A DNA stretch of 19,905 nt, taken from positions 1 through 19,905 of the forward strand of contig DGRU01000113.1 of the NCBI GenBank assembly GCA_002390025.1. The letters are read 5' to 3'. Source of the DNA: Lachnospiraceae bacterium UBA4380 (GTDB lineage Bacteria > Bacillota > Clostridia > Lachnospirales > Lachnospiraceae). This document shows, one piece after another, positions 13,683 through 19,836 of the stretch. The translations under genes were made by a program, and so were the position numbers. Position 1 is the first letter of the stretch, and every line of letters starts with the position of its first letter. The notes below the pieces were generated by a model. That model was not told the origin of the DNA, did no database searches, and saw only the letters and a program-made list of their open reading frames with translations.

Positions 13683-16163
13683 CATATTCTCCTTTCTCTG
13701 CGCTTCCAGCGCTTTTTGCTGTTCCAGTTCCTTCTGACGGCTGTACTCTCCCAGAAGCTTTCCGTCCGCGTCGAGCGGGAGCGGATTCTTTTTGCGGTTT
13801 TTCCAGTTGTCTGTATCCTTAGCGGCGCTGTGCACCTGCATGAGGTTGAGCCTGAGCGCGTTGGTGACCACACAGAAGCTCGAGAGGCTCATGGCGAGCG
13901 CGCCGAACATGGGATCCATGGTAATGCCGAGCGGGACCAGAAGGCCCGCGGCAACGGGGATGAGGATGGAGTTGTAGATCAGTGCCCAGAAGAGGCCCCA
14001 CAAAATAGTCTTGTAAGTCTGGCGGCTCAGGCGAACGGCAGCGCTGACGTCTGTCAGGCGGCTCTTCATGAGCACGACATCTGCGGCATCGATGGCGACG
14101 TCCGTGCCGGCGCCGATGGCGATGCCTATGTCGGCCCGGGTCAGGGCGGGAGCATCGTTGATGCCGTCGCCGACCATGGCTGTCTTTCCTTTCTCCTGCA
14201 GCAGGCGGATGACCTCCTCCTTGCCCGCAGGCAGGACGCCGGCCACGACCTCATTGACGCCCGCCTGGCGGCCGATGGCCTCGGCAGTGCGGCGGTTGTC
14301 GCCGGTCAGCATGACCACGTGGATGCCCATTCCCCTAAGCTCCGCGATGGCCTGCGCGCTGTCCTCCTTCATGGTATCCGCGACGGCGATCGTACCCAGA
14401 TACTGGCCGTCACAGGCAAAGAACAGAGGTGTTTTTCCTTCTTCGGCAAGCTTTTCCGCTGTCTCACGAATGGTGTCCCCGGCCTGCCGGGCGCCGGAGA
14501 GCTGACCGGTGATAAAGGACAGATTTCCGCCCGCCATTTTGCGGCCGTCGACCCCTGCTGTCAGTCCGTTCCCGGGAAGAGCCCGGAAATCCGTGATCTC
14601 CGCTTCCTTCTGTGCGGCGCTCCCGGTCTTTCCGGTCTGCGTATCCTGCTCCGCTCTCTGCTCTGCAAAACCGATGATGGCTCTGGCCAGAGGGTGCTCG
14701 CTGCGGGATTCCAGCGCAGCCGCCCGGCTCAGGAGTTCCTCCTCTGTCACACCCTCCGCGGGAAGAATGTCCGTGACCACCGGCTCGCCTTTGGTGATGG
14801 TACCGGTCTTGTCGAGGGCCACGATCTGCACATTGCCGGTTTCCTGCAGGGCTTCCGCTGTTTTATAGAGGATACCGTTTTTTGCCCCCATTCCGTTGCC
14901 CACCATGATGGCAACGGGCGTCGCCAGTCCCAGGGCACAGGGGCAGCTGACCACCAGGACGGAAATACCGCGCGCCAGTGCAAAACCGATGGGCCGGTGC
15001 AGGAGCACCAGCCAGACAAAGGTCACGAGCAGGGCGATAGCAATGACCGCCGGCACAAAGACGCCGGAGATCGTGTCCGCCAGCTTTGCGATCGGGGCCT
15101 TGGTGGCCGCCGCGTCGCTGACCATCTGTATGATCTGGGCCAGGGTGCTGTCCTCGCCCACTCTGGTCGCCTCACAGCGCAGAAAGCCCGACTGGTTCAG
15201 GGTCGCCGAAGATACCTCATCGCCGGGCTTTTTATCCACAGGGATACTTTCGCCCGTCAGCGCCGCCTCATTGACCGCGCTCGTCCCCTCCAGGACAATA
15301 CCGTCCACGGGTATGTTTTCGCCCGGGCGCACCACGAAGATATCGCCCTTTCTGACATCATCGATTCCAATCTCCTGCTCCTGCCCGTCCCGGACGACCG
15401 TCGCTGTCTTGGGTGCCAGCTTCATCAGGCTCTTGAGGGCGTCCGTGGTCCTGCCCTTGGACCTGGCCTCCAGCATCTTGCCGACGGTGATCAGGGTCAG
15501 GATCATGGCCGCGGACTCAAAATAAAACTCCATCATGTACTGAGAGACCGCTGCCGTGTTTCCGTCGACCTGGGCCCTGGTCATGGCAAAGAGCATGGTT
15601 GTGCTGTAGACAAAGGCAGCGCCCGATCCCAGGGCGATCAGGGTATCCATATTGGGGGCGCCGTGAAAGAGGCTCTTGAAACCGCTGATAAAAAACTTCT
15701 GGTTGATCACCATGACGATGCCCGCCAGCAGCAGCTGCAGAAGGCCCATGGCGATATGGTTGTCATGGAAAAAAGCCGGAAGGGGGAATCCCAGCATCAT
15801 GTGTCCCATGGAGAAATACATGAGCACGAGCAAAAATCCCAGTGAGGTCAGAAGACGTCTCTTCAGGACCGGCGTCTCCCGGTCCTTCAATGCATCTTCC
15901 TCCGCGGCCAGCTTTGCGGAGAGACTTCCTGCCCCTCTTCCCGAAGCGCCGGAGGCTTCTCCCGTGCCCTTGGGCGAGGCGCCGTATCCCGCGTTTTCCA
16001 CTGCCTGCATGACGGTCTCCGGCGACACATCGCCCTCCACCGCCAATGTGTTGGTAAGAAGGCTCACGTTGCAGCTCGTCACGCCCTCCAGTTTGGAAAC
16101 CGCCTTTTCCACGCGGGCCTGGCAGGCCGCGCAGCTCATTCCTGTGACTGTATACTGTTCCAT
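13473..16163 (-). CDS. copA: Cu(I)-exporting P1B-type ATPase with N- and C-terminal HMA domains
   Basis: CopA pumps Cu(I) out of the cytoplasm using ATP. The 896-residue protein has an N-terminal HMA domain (1-65, GMSCAAC with C11 and C14), an Ala/Gly-rich linker, eight transmembrane helices, TGES (303-306), the CPC ion motif (407-409), the phosphorylated D451 in DKTGT, HP (490-491), GDGIND (665-670), and the Cu(I)-specific residues YN (730-731) and MxxSS (758-762). A charged linker (780-826) leads to a second HMA domain (828-896, CPHC 839-842), which most CopA proteins lack. AGGAGG is 7 bases before the ATG at 16163. It is the last gene of the CsoR operon. A long open frame on the opposite strand is a codon-bias shadow. 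Confidence 0.96.
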   Translation of the reverse strand: MEQYTVTGMSCAACQARVEKAVSKLEGVTSCNVSLLTNTLAVEGDVSPETVMQAVENAGYGASPKGTGEASGASGRGAGSLSAKLAAEEDALKDRETPVLKRRLLTSLGFLLVLMYFSMGHMMLGFPLPAFFHDNHIAMGLLQLLLAGIVMVINQKFFISGFKSLFHGAPNMDTLIALGSGAAFVYSTTMLFAMTRAQVDGNTAAVSQYMMEFYFESAAMILTLITVGKMLEARSKGRTTDALKSLMKLAPKTATVVRDGQEQEIGIDDVRKGDIFVVRPGENIPVDGIVLEGTSAVNEAALTGESIPVDKKPGDEVSSATLNQSGFLRCEATRVGEDSTLAQIIQMVSDAAATKAPIAKLADTISGVFVPAVIAIALLVTFVWLVLLHRPIGFALARGISVLVVSCPCALGLATPVAIMVGNGMGAKNGILYKTAEALQETGNVQIVALDKTGTITKGEPVVTDILPAEGVTEEELLSRAAALESRSEHPLARAIIGFAEQRAEQDTQTGKTGSAAQKEAEITDFRALPGNGLTAGVDGRKMAGGNLSFITGQLSGARQAGDTIRETAEKLAEEGKTPLFFACDGQYLGTIAVADTMKEDSAQAIAELRGMGIHVVMLTGDNRRTAEAIGRQAGVNEVVAGVLPAGKEEVIRLLQEKGKTAMVGDGINDAPALTRADIGIAIGAGTDVAIDAADVVLMKSRLTDVSAAVRLSRQTYKTILWGLFWALIYNSILIPVAAGLLVPLGITMDPMFGALAMSLSSFCVVTNALRLNLMQVHSAAKDTDNWKNRKKNPLPLDADGKLLGEYSRQKELEQQKALEAQRKENMMTKTMEIKGMMCPHCEATVKKAIEAVAGVTGAEVSHEKGTAVVSMDAEVADDVLKKAVEDKDYEVLGIA

Positions 16164-16167
16164 CCTG

Positions 16168-16242
16168 TTACCTCCTGAATCCCGCTGTTTTCTTGAATCC
16201 AGTTATCTTTTTGAATCCGCTTATCCTCTTGAATCCGGTCAT
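16168..16242 (-). CDS. Possible 24-residue leader peptide made of GFKK repeats
   Basis: Between csoR and copA an ATG at 16242 opens a 24-codon frame ending in TAA at 16168-16170. Because the DNA is four 18-bp repeats, the peptide is four six-residue repeats of the form [I/T][T/S/A]GFK[K/R]. The last two codons (AGG AGG) are the copA Shine-Dalgarno and the stop is 4 bases before the copA ATG. A ribosome finishing this frame would sit on the copA start, so coupling or attenuation is conceivable. There is no good ribosome binding site for it, but it begins 21 bases after the csoR stop, so reinitiation is possible. An 18-bp repeat keeps a frame open automatically, so coding is unproven. Confidence 0.3.
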   Translation of the reverse strand: MTGFKRISGFKKITGFKKTAGFRR

Positions 16243-16243
16243 C
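16172..16243 (-). repeat. Four tandem 18-bp repeats in the copA leader
   Basis: On the minus strand the units begin at 16243, 16225, 16207 and 16189, with core GATAACYGGATTCAAGAR. GGATTCA is constant in all four and the 18-bp phase is exact. The last unit runs into the copA Shine-Dalgarno. Differences between units show the array is not brand new. Confidence 0.9.
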
Positions 16244-16263
16244 TTTTGAAAAGTGCTCTGTTC

Positions 16264-16689
16264 TCAGCGCATCATCTTCTGCAGTGTTTTCACCAGTTCG
16301 TCCACCTTCTCTTCATGCCCCTCCCTGACATCCTCGGTCACACAGGTGCGGATATGACTGGAGAGGATGACCTTGCAGAAGCTGGAGAGGGCGCTGCTGG
16401 CGGCGGATGCCTGGTTGAGAATATCAATACAGTAGGCATCCCGCTCGACCATTCCCTTAATCCCCCGGATCTGACCTTCGATCCGGCTGAGCCGGTTGAG
16501 CAGGTCCTTATATTCCTTCTCGGAGCGCAGCTTTCTGCGTTCTCCGCAGCAGCACGAGTCCACGGCAGGTTCCGGGTTTACCTTTTCCTCTATTCCCGGT
16601 TCTGCCAAAAGCGGTTCTGTCAAAAGCAGTTCTGTCTCTGCCTCCGGTTCTATAATGCTGTTCAGTATCTCCTGTTCCTGATCTCTCAT
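16264..16689 (-). CDS. csoR: CsoR-family Cu(I)-sensing repressor with long N-terminal extension
   Basis: CsoR is an all-helical tetrameric repressor that releases DNA on binding Cu(I). Residues about 58-141 form the DUF156 domain. The Cu(I) ligands are C87, H112 and C116, with exactly the Cys-x24-His-x3-Cys spacing of characterised CsoR. RLSRIEGQIRGIKGM (66-80) is the conserved DNA-contacting helix. The 141 residues exceed the usual 85-110 because of an acidic, Glu/Pro/Leu-rich N-terminal extension (1-45) ending in three cysteines (46-48). Part of it arises from a 15-bp tandem duplication at 16598-16627. The ATG at 16689 has AAGGAAGGG just upstream and no internal Met occurs until residue 80. 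Gene order and upstream operators indicate autoregulation of the copper operon. Confidence 0.94.
   Translation of the reverse strand: MRDQEQEILNSIIEPEAETELLLTEPLLAEPGIEEKVNPEPAVDSCCCGERRKLRSEKEYKDLLNRLSRIEGQIRGIKGMVERDAYCIDILNQASAASSALSSFCKVILSSHIRTCVTEDVREGHEEKVDELVKTLQKMMR
16598..16627. repeat. 15-bp tandem duplication inside the csoR extension
   Basis: GGTTCTGCCAAAAGC (16598-16612) is followed by GGTTCTGTCAAAAGC (16613-16627), with a third partial copy after it. It encodes the repeated LLxEP residues of the CsoR N-terminal extension. Confidence 0.8.
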
Positions 16690-16788
16690 GAAACCCTTCC
16701 TTTTTTCTTTTCAGAGCATACCGCTCTCCTCGTAACAGGCTTTCCATTCCCTCTGAAGCTCCGAAAGCCATGCCGCTATTGCTTTCTC

Positions 16789-17496
16789 TTAGAAAAAACG
16801 CTCCTCCGCCTGGAAAACCTGGCTGATCTCCTTATAGGTGCCGAAAACCGTCAGGCGGTCACCGGGCAGAAAGACTGTATCCGCCTTTGCCCTCTCAATC
16901 TCGATTCCCCCTCTCTCGACCAGAAGGACCTGAATGCCGTGCTCCTGCTTGAGCCTGCTCTCCGCCAGGGTCTTGCCGGCGAGCGGTTCCGGGACCTCCT
17001 TGAGGATCACGTTTGCGATGGAATCATGTCCGATATAGTCCATCAGAAGGACTGTGTTGACCTTGTCCTGCTTCATGATCTTTCCCGCGATCCGGCTGAA
17101 AACCCGGTCGATTCTTTTCCGTATGAAACGGGTCCGGATCAGGCGGATCACAAGGGCTGCGATGATCAGCGGTACGACAATACCGACAAAGAATGTATCG
17201 ACCTGCGCCTCTTTCAGGGAGAAGAAGACGTTTACCAGGGCAGATACGATCGACACATTGAAGACATAGCCGAAGAGCATAGTCACCTGTGCCAGCTTGC
17301 GGCGCATTTTGGAAGACACAAAGCTCTCGCTCTCCTTGGTCGTATACCCGGCTCCCGTCAGGATGGAAAGTACCTGAAAGCGGGCCTTGTCATCCGGAAG
17401 TCCGGTAATGCGGAACATGACGGTGAACATCTCCAAAATGATCCAGTAGATCAGTATGATTGCAGAAAATAAAATGCTGGCAAGAAACAGGTTCAT
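16789..17496 (-). CDS. Three-helix membrane protein with TrkA_C (RCK_C) domain, first gene of the copper operon
   Basis: The 235-residue protein has predicted transmembrane helices at about 2-28, 70-93 and 102-121. A soluble conserved loop lies between helices 1 and 2 (ITGLPDDKARFQVLSILTGA), and a TrkA_C/RCK_C domain covers about 150-226 (AGKTLAES near 173-180, PGDRLTVFGT at 211-220). RCK_C domains bind small ligands and regulate K+ channels and transporters. No pore helix, selectivity filter or nucleotide-binding RCK_N domain is visible, so it is not an ordinary channel. AGGAG is 7 bases before the ATG. It is the promoter-proximal gene behind the CsoR-type operator and is followed by csoR (99 bp) and copA, which suggests a role in copper or envelope stress. 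Function unknown. Confidence 0.85.
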   Translation of the reverse strand: MNLFLASILFSAIILIYWIILEMFTVMFRITGLPDDKARFQVLSILTGAGYTTKESESFVSSKMRRKLAQVTMLFGYVFNVSIVSALVNVFFSLKEAQVDTFFVGIVVPLIIAALVIRLIRTRFIRKRIDRVFSRIAGKIMKQDKVNTVLLMDYIGHDSIANVILKEVPEPLAGKTLAESRLKQEHGIQVLLVERGGIEIERAKADTVFLPGDRLTVFGTYKEISQVFQAEERFF

Positions 17497-17521
17497 AATG
17501 TTCTCCTAAAACAAATCGGAA

Positions 17522-17546
17522 ACCCGCAGATACCCCCTGCGGGTAT
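17522..17546 (-). promoter_or_regulatory. Second CsoR-type operator overlapping a leader hairpin
   Basis: ATACCCCCTGCGGGTAT (17530-17546) is a perfect 6-bp inverted repeat with a 5-bp centre, the same architecture as the promoter operator. It lies just downstream of the predicted transcription start. ACCCGCAG (17522-17529) and CTGCGGGT (17537-17544) also make an 8-bp RNA hairpin in the leader, followed by TTT. Confidence 0.6.
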
Positions 17547-17557
17547 TCACAAGAGGG

Positions 17558-17586
17558 ATTATATACCCATATGGGGTATATTGCAA
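17558..17586 (-). promoter_or_regulatory. Copper-operon promoter with CsoR-type operator in the spacer
   Basis: On the minus strand TTGCAA (17581-17586), exactly 17 bp, then TATAAT (17558-17563). The perfect palindrome ATATACCC-ATATG-GGGTATAT (17561-17581) fills the spacer and overlaps both boxes. Known CsoR operators in Firmicutes have the form TACCC-N-GGGTA, so repressor binding should exclude RNA polymerase until copper is present. Predicted start point is near 17551, about 55 bp before the TrkA_C gene. Confidence 0.8.
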
Positions 17587-17599
17587 TAAGGATTTTGTT

Positions 17600-17623
17600 C
17601 TCTTACAAGCGCTCTTACAAGCG
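17600..17623. repeat. 12-bp tandem duplication upstream of the copper promoter
   Basis: CTCTTACAAGCG occurs at 17600-17611 and again at 17612-17623, ending 13 bp upstream of the -35 box. It may be an upstream site or a slippage product. Confidence 0.8.
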
Positions 17624-17641
17624 CACAGCCCGCCGGCCGTC

Positions 17642-17683
17642 AAAAAAAGCGCCGGAAAATACCTGCATTGTATTCCCGGCGCC
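17642..17683 (-). terminator. Intrinsic terminator after the methyltransferase gene
   Basis: On the minus strand a stem of GGCGCCGGGAATAC with GTATTTTCCGGCGC (one mismatch or bulge) is followed by TTTTTTT. It lies about 25 bp after the methyltransferase stop and separates it from the copper promoter. Confidence 0.85.
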
Positions 17684-17709
17684 TCTCATTATTGATTGAT
17701 CTTCATTGA

Positions 17710-18327
17710 TTAATCTCCGGCAGAGAGTTCGTAGATCAGAACCCTCTCCCTCTTATCCTGTCCGCCGTACAGATCTGTGCAGTCGATCTCATCGTAAAAG
17801 AAAATCTCATCATACATGGACAGGAGCGCGACGTCCTCGTCCTTGGGGTAATAAAAAAACAGATACACCTGCCTGGGATTCTCATACCAGGAAGCGATGA
17901 TCTCCTGCAGGACCGCCTGCAGGATCACCTCGGAGAAAGGATTGAAAAAGTAAAAGGAATCCTCACCTGTCACCCGGTAGTCCTGCGCTCTCATCCTGCG
18001 GAAGGTGACTGCCTGCTTTTCAGCCTTCATCCTCTCCAGGTTGGCTTTCGCCTCGCCGACCAGCACGGGATTGTGATCAATTCCGATGGCCCGGCAGCCG
18101 GTTTTTGCATGCAGAAAGAGCGGGCAGCGTCCCCTTCCGCAGCCGTAATCGATCAGAACACTGTCCGGTCCGATCAGACCGCTGCCGGCAAGACGCTCCA
18201 GCACTGCATAGGGTGTCGGTTCGTAGCGGAAATTCACTGTGTCAACGGAATCTTCTCCCGCTCCCGCCGTAATGATCCCCAGTTTTTCATCCCACTCCCT
18301 GTCAGGGGCTTCCTGAAGGTCCCTCAT
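17710..18327 (-). CDS. Class I SAM-dependent methyltransferase, target unknown
   Basis: The 205-residue protein has a Rossmann-type methyltransferase fold: motif I VLIDYGCGRG (57-66), an acidic residue D84 at the end of strand 2 (IGIDHNP) expected to hold the SAM ribose, and a NPF motif (129-131, FYFFNPFSEV) at the active-site position where NPP[YF]-like motifs occur. The NPF form is compatible with N-methylation of protein, nucleic acid or a small molecule, but the substrate cannot be named. The ATG at 18327 has AGGGGG about 5 bases upstream. An in-frame extension to 18417 would translate the palindromic repeat, so I rejected it. It lies about 100 bp after the MFS gene, which might be cotranscribed through the palindrome. 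Confidence 0.85.
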   Translation of the reverse strand: MRDLQEAPDREWDEKLGIITAGAGEDSVDTVNFRYEPTPYAVLERLAGSGLIGPDSVLIDYGCGRGRCPLFLHAKTGCRAIGIDHNPVLVGEAKANLERMKAEKQAVTFRRMRAQDYRVTGEDSFYFFNPFSEVILQAVLQEIIASWYENPRQVYLFFYYPKDEDVALLSMYDEIFFYDEIDCTDLYGGQDKRERVLIYELSAGD

Positions 18328-18357
18328 GTTTCCCCCTTTGTCAAAATGCAGATGGGT

Positions 18358-18413
18358 GGAGACAGGGGACGGTTCTGTGTCTCCTGTCTCCTCCAGAACC
18401 GTCCCCTGTCTCC
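18358..18413. repeat. Dispersed palindromic repeat, copy 2
   Basis: A perfect 20-bp inverted repeat GGAGACAGGGGACGGTTCTG (18358-18377) and its complement (18394-18413) with a 16-base loop shares its inner 13 bp with copy 1 at 13410. TGTCTCCTC-type direct repeats run through the loop and on to about 18428. It lies between the MFS and methyltransferase genes. No T-run follows on either strand, so it is not a classical terminator. Confidence 0.88.
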
Positions 18414-18428
18414 TCACCTGTCTCCTCT

Positions 18429-19685
18429 TTATTTTTCAGTCTTCTTTCCCTCTCCCGGCCTGCGGATCATAAAGGAGATCACAACAGACAGAACGATCGC
18501 GCCGAACAGCAGAAGCAGGGGATAGAGGTAAGAGTGTGTCTGGTCATAAATCCGGCCTGCCAGAACGGACGCAAAGGAAGTAAACAGGGCATTGGTCGGA
18601 ATCAGGGCAAAGTTTGTGGCATACCAGGTCCTGCCGTAAAAGTCCGCGATCATGGGCGGACTGATGGAAGCGTTGCCGCCGTAGGCAAATCCGCCGGCCG
18701 CAAATCCGATCACAACCAGTGCAAATATGCCGGTCCTGATGGCCAGAAGCATCATGACCGCGGAAAAGCCAAAGAAGATCATGACCATGAGCATAGTGAT
18801 CCTGTAGCCGAAGCGGTCATAGACCGTCCCGGTGCAGATGCGACCGACAGCATTGAGAATGGAGATCATACCGACTGCCGTCGCAATGGTGCTGCCGGAC
18901 AGAGTCGTCCCGACCTCTGCCGCAATTCCGCTCGCCTGCGAGACAAGCATGAGTCCGGAAGCGGTCAGGAGTGCGATCCAGACATAGAAAAGCCAGAAAG
19001 AGCCCTTTTTGATCATTTCGGTTGTAGGAATGTCGCTTGCCGGCTCCCTGCCTGCTTTCTTTTTGGAGGAAGCACCGCTGCCTGAGCCGCCCGCTGCCGC
19101 TGCGGCTTCTCCGGCTTTGGGCGTGCGCATGACGATGATCCCCAGAAGCAGGACCGCCAGAGCCAGAACCGCCAGCACACGCAGACCTGCCGCCCACAGG
19201 CGGCTCCCGTCCGCCGGCGCAAAGGCCGCAAAGAGCTTGCCCGCGATAAAGCTGCTCATTCCGAATCCCGCGAGCAGCGTGCCCGAGGCTACGCCCTGCT
19301 TGTCCGGGAACCAGGCGGACACCGTACTGACAGTCGAGTTATAGCAGAGTCCCGTGGCCAGACCGCACATGGCACCGAAGCCGATATAGAGAAGGCCCGG
19401 CGTCTGTGCAAAGGAGGAGAGCATCATGCCTCCCGGGAACAGGACTGCTCCCAGGGCCAGAATGACCTTGGGCCCGGTCTTTTTCATGAGGACTCCGCTC
19501 ACCATGCCTCCGGCCGCGTATCCCATCATAGTGATCGTAAAAGTCATGGACAGGGTCTGTGCGCTCCAGTCCGGAAATGTCGCTGCGATCGACCTCGATA
19601 TGATGGTCCAGGTATAGACCGTACCCGCCACCAGCATGATCAGTACACCGGTGATCAGCCATATGCTTCTGTTTTTCTTTTCCAT
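18429..19685 (-). CDS. MFS transporter, oxalate/formate antiporter (OFA) family
   Basis: The 418-residue protein has 12 predicted transmembrane helices in two six-helix halves joined by a low-complexity cytoplasmic loop (about 188-220, Ala/Gly/Ser/Lys-rich). The opening WLITGVLIMLVAGTVYTW (9-26), GVLMKKTGPK after helix 2 and WFPDKQGVASG (125-135) are typical of OFA members, which exchange or import small mono- or dicarboxylates. The actual substrate is unknown. The ribosome binding site (GGGGGAG, about 12 bases before the ATG) is distant. A promoter candidate lies at 19735-19763. Neighbours give no pathway clue. Confidence 0.9.
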   Translation of the reverse strand: MEKKNRSIWLITGVLIMLVAGTVYTWTIISRSIAATFPDWSAQTLSMTFTITMMGYAAGGMVSGVLMKKTGPKVILALGAVLFPGGMMLSSFAQTPGLLYIGFGAMCGLATGLCYNSTVSTVSAWFPDKQGVASGTLLAGFGMSSFIAGKLFAAFAPADGSRLWAAGLRVLAVLALAVLLLGIIVMRTPKAGEAAAAAGGSGSGASSKKKAGREPASDIPTTEMIKKGSFWLFYVWIALLTASGLMLVSQASGIAAEVGTTLSGSTIATAVGMISILNAVGRICTGTVYDRFGYRITMLMVMIFFGFSAVMMLLAIRTGIFALVVIGFAAGGFAYGGNASISPPMIADFYGRTWYATNFALIPTNALFTSFASVLAGRIYDQTHSYLYPLLLLFGAIVLSVVISFMIRRPGEGKKTEK

Positions 19686-19734
19686 TGCTGTCTTTACTCC
19701 CCCGGCAGATTGATGTAATTGTCTTCAGCGAATC

Positions 19735-19763
19735 AGTGTAATCCAAAGCAATCAAAAAGACAA
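19735..19763 (-). promoter_or_regulatory. Promoter candidate for the MFS gene
   Basis: On the minus strand TTGTCT (19758-19763), 17 bp, TACACT (19735-19740). The predicted transcript has a leader of about 45 bases before the ATG at 19685. The -10 is weak. Confidence 0.5.
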
Positions 19764-19784
19764 GCGTTACCGGTCACGAATCTA

Positions 19785-19836
19785 TGATATAATAAAGCCG
19801 TCGTTACACGTCCTCGGCAGGACGTGCAGTGTAACG
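19785..19836 (+). promoter_or_regulatory. Plus-strand extended -10 box followed by a strong hairpin
   Basis: TGATATAAT (19785-19793) is an extended -10 on the plus strand. A hairpin starts about 9 bp later: CGTTACAC (19802-19809) with GTGTAACG (19829-19836), and GTCCT (19810-19814) with AGGAC (19819-19823), with a 5-base bulge. It may be the 5' leader of a gene beyond the window. Alternatively the hairpin ends a leftward transcript from outside, but its T-run is poor. Confidence 0.4.

Noticed and set aside
13575..15845. Very long open frame on the plus strand opposite copA, and similar ones opposite the phosphoglucomutase, CDF and csoR/TrkA_C genes
   Set aside because: They mirror well-recognised genes, lack ribosome binding sites and resemble no protein family. 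They are codon-bias shadows in GC-rich DNA.
16508..16771. Second minus-strand frame (87 codons) overlapping the start of csoR
   Set aside because: It overlaps the confident csoR frame for most of its length and shows no family resemblance; csoR has the better start signal.
18358..18413. Palindrome as intrinsic terminator between the MFS and methyltransferase genes
   Set aside because: No T-run follows the stem on either strand, and its arms recur elsewhere as a dispersed repeat.
18328..18417. Upstream in-frame extension of the methyltransferase
   Set aside because: It would translate the palindromic repeat; the ATG at 18327 has a clear AGGGGG ribosome binding site.
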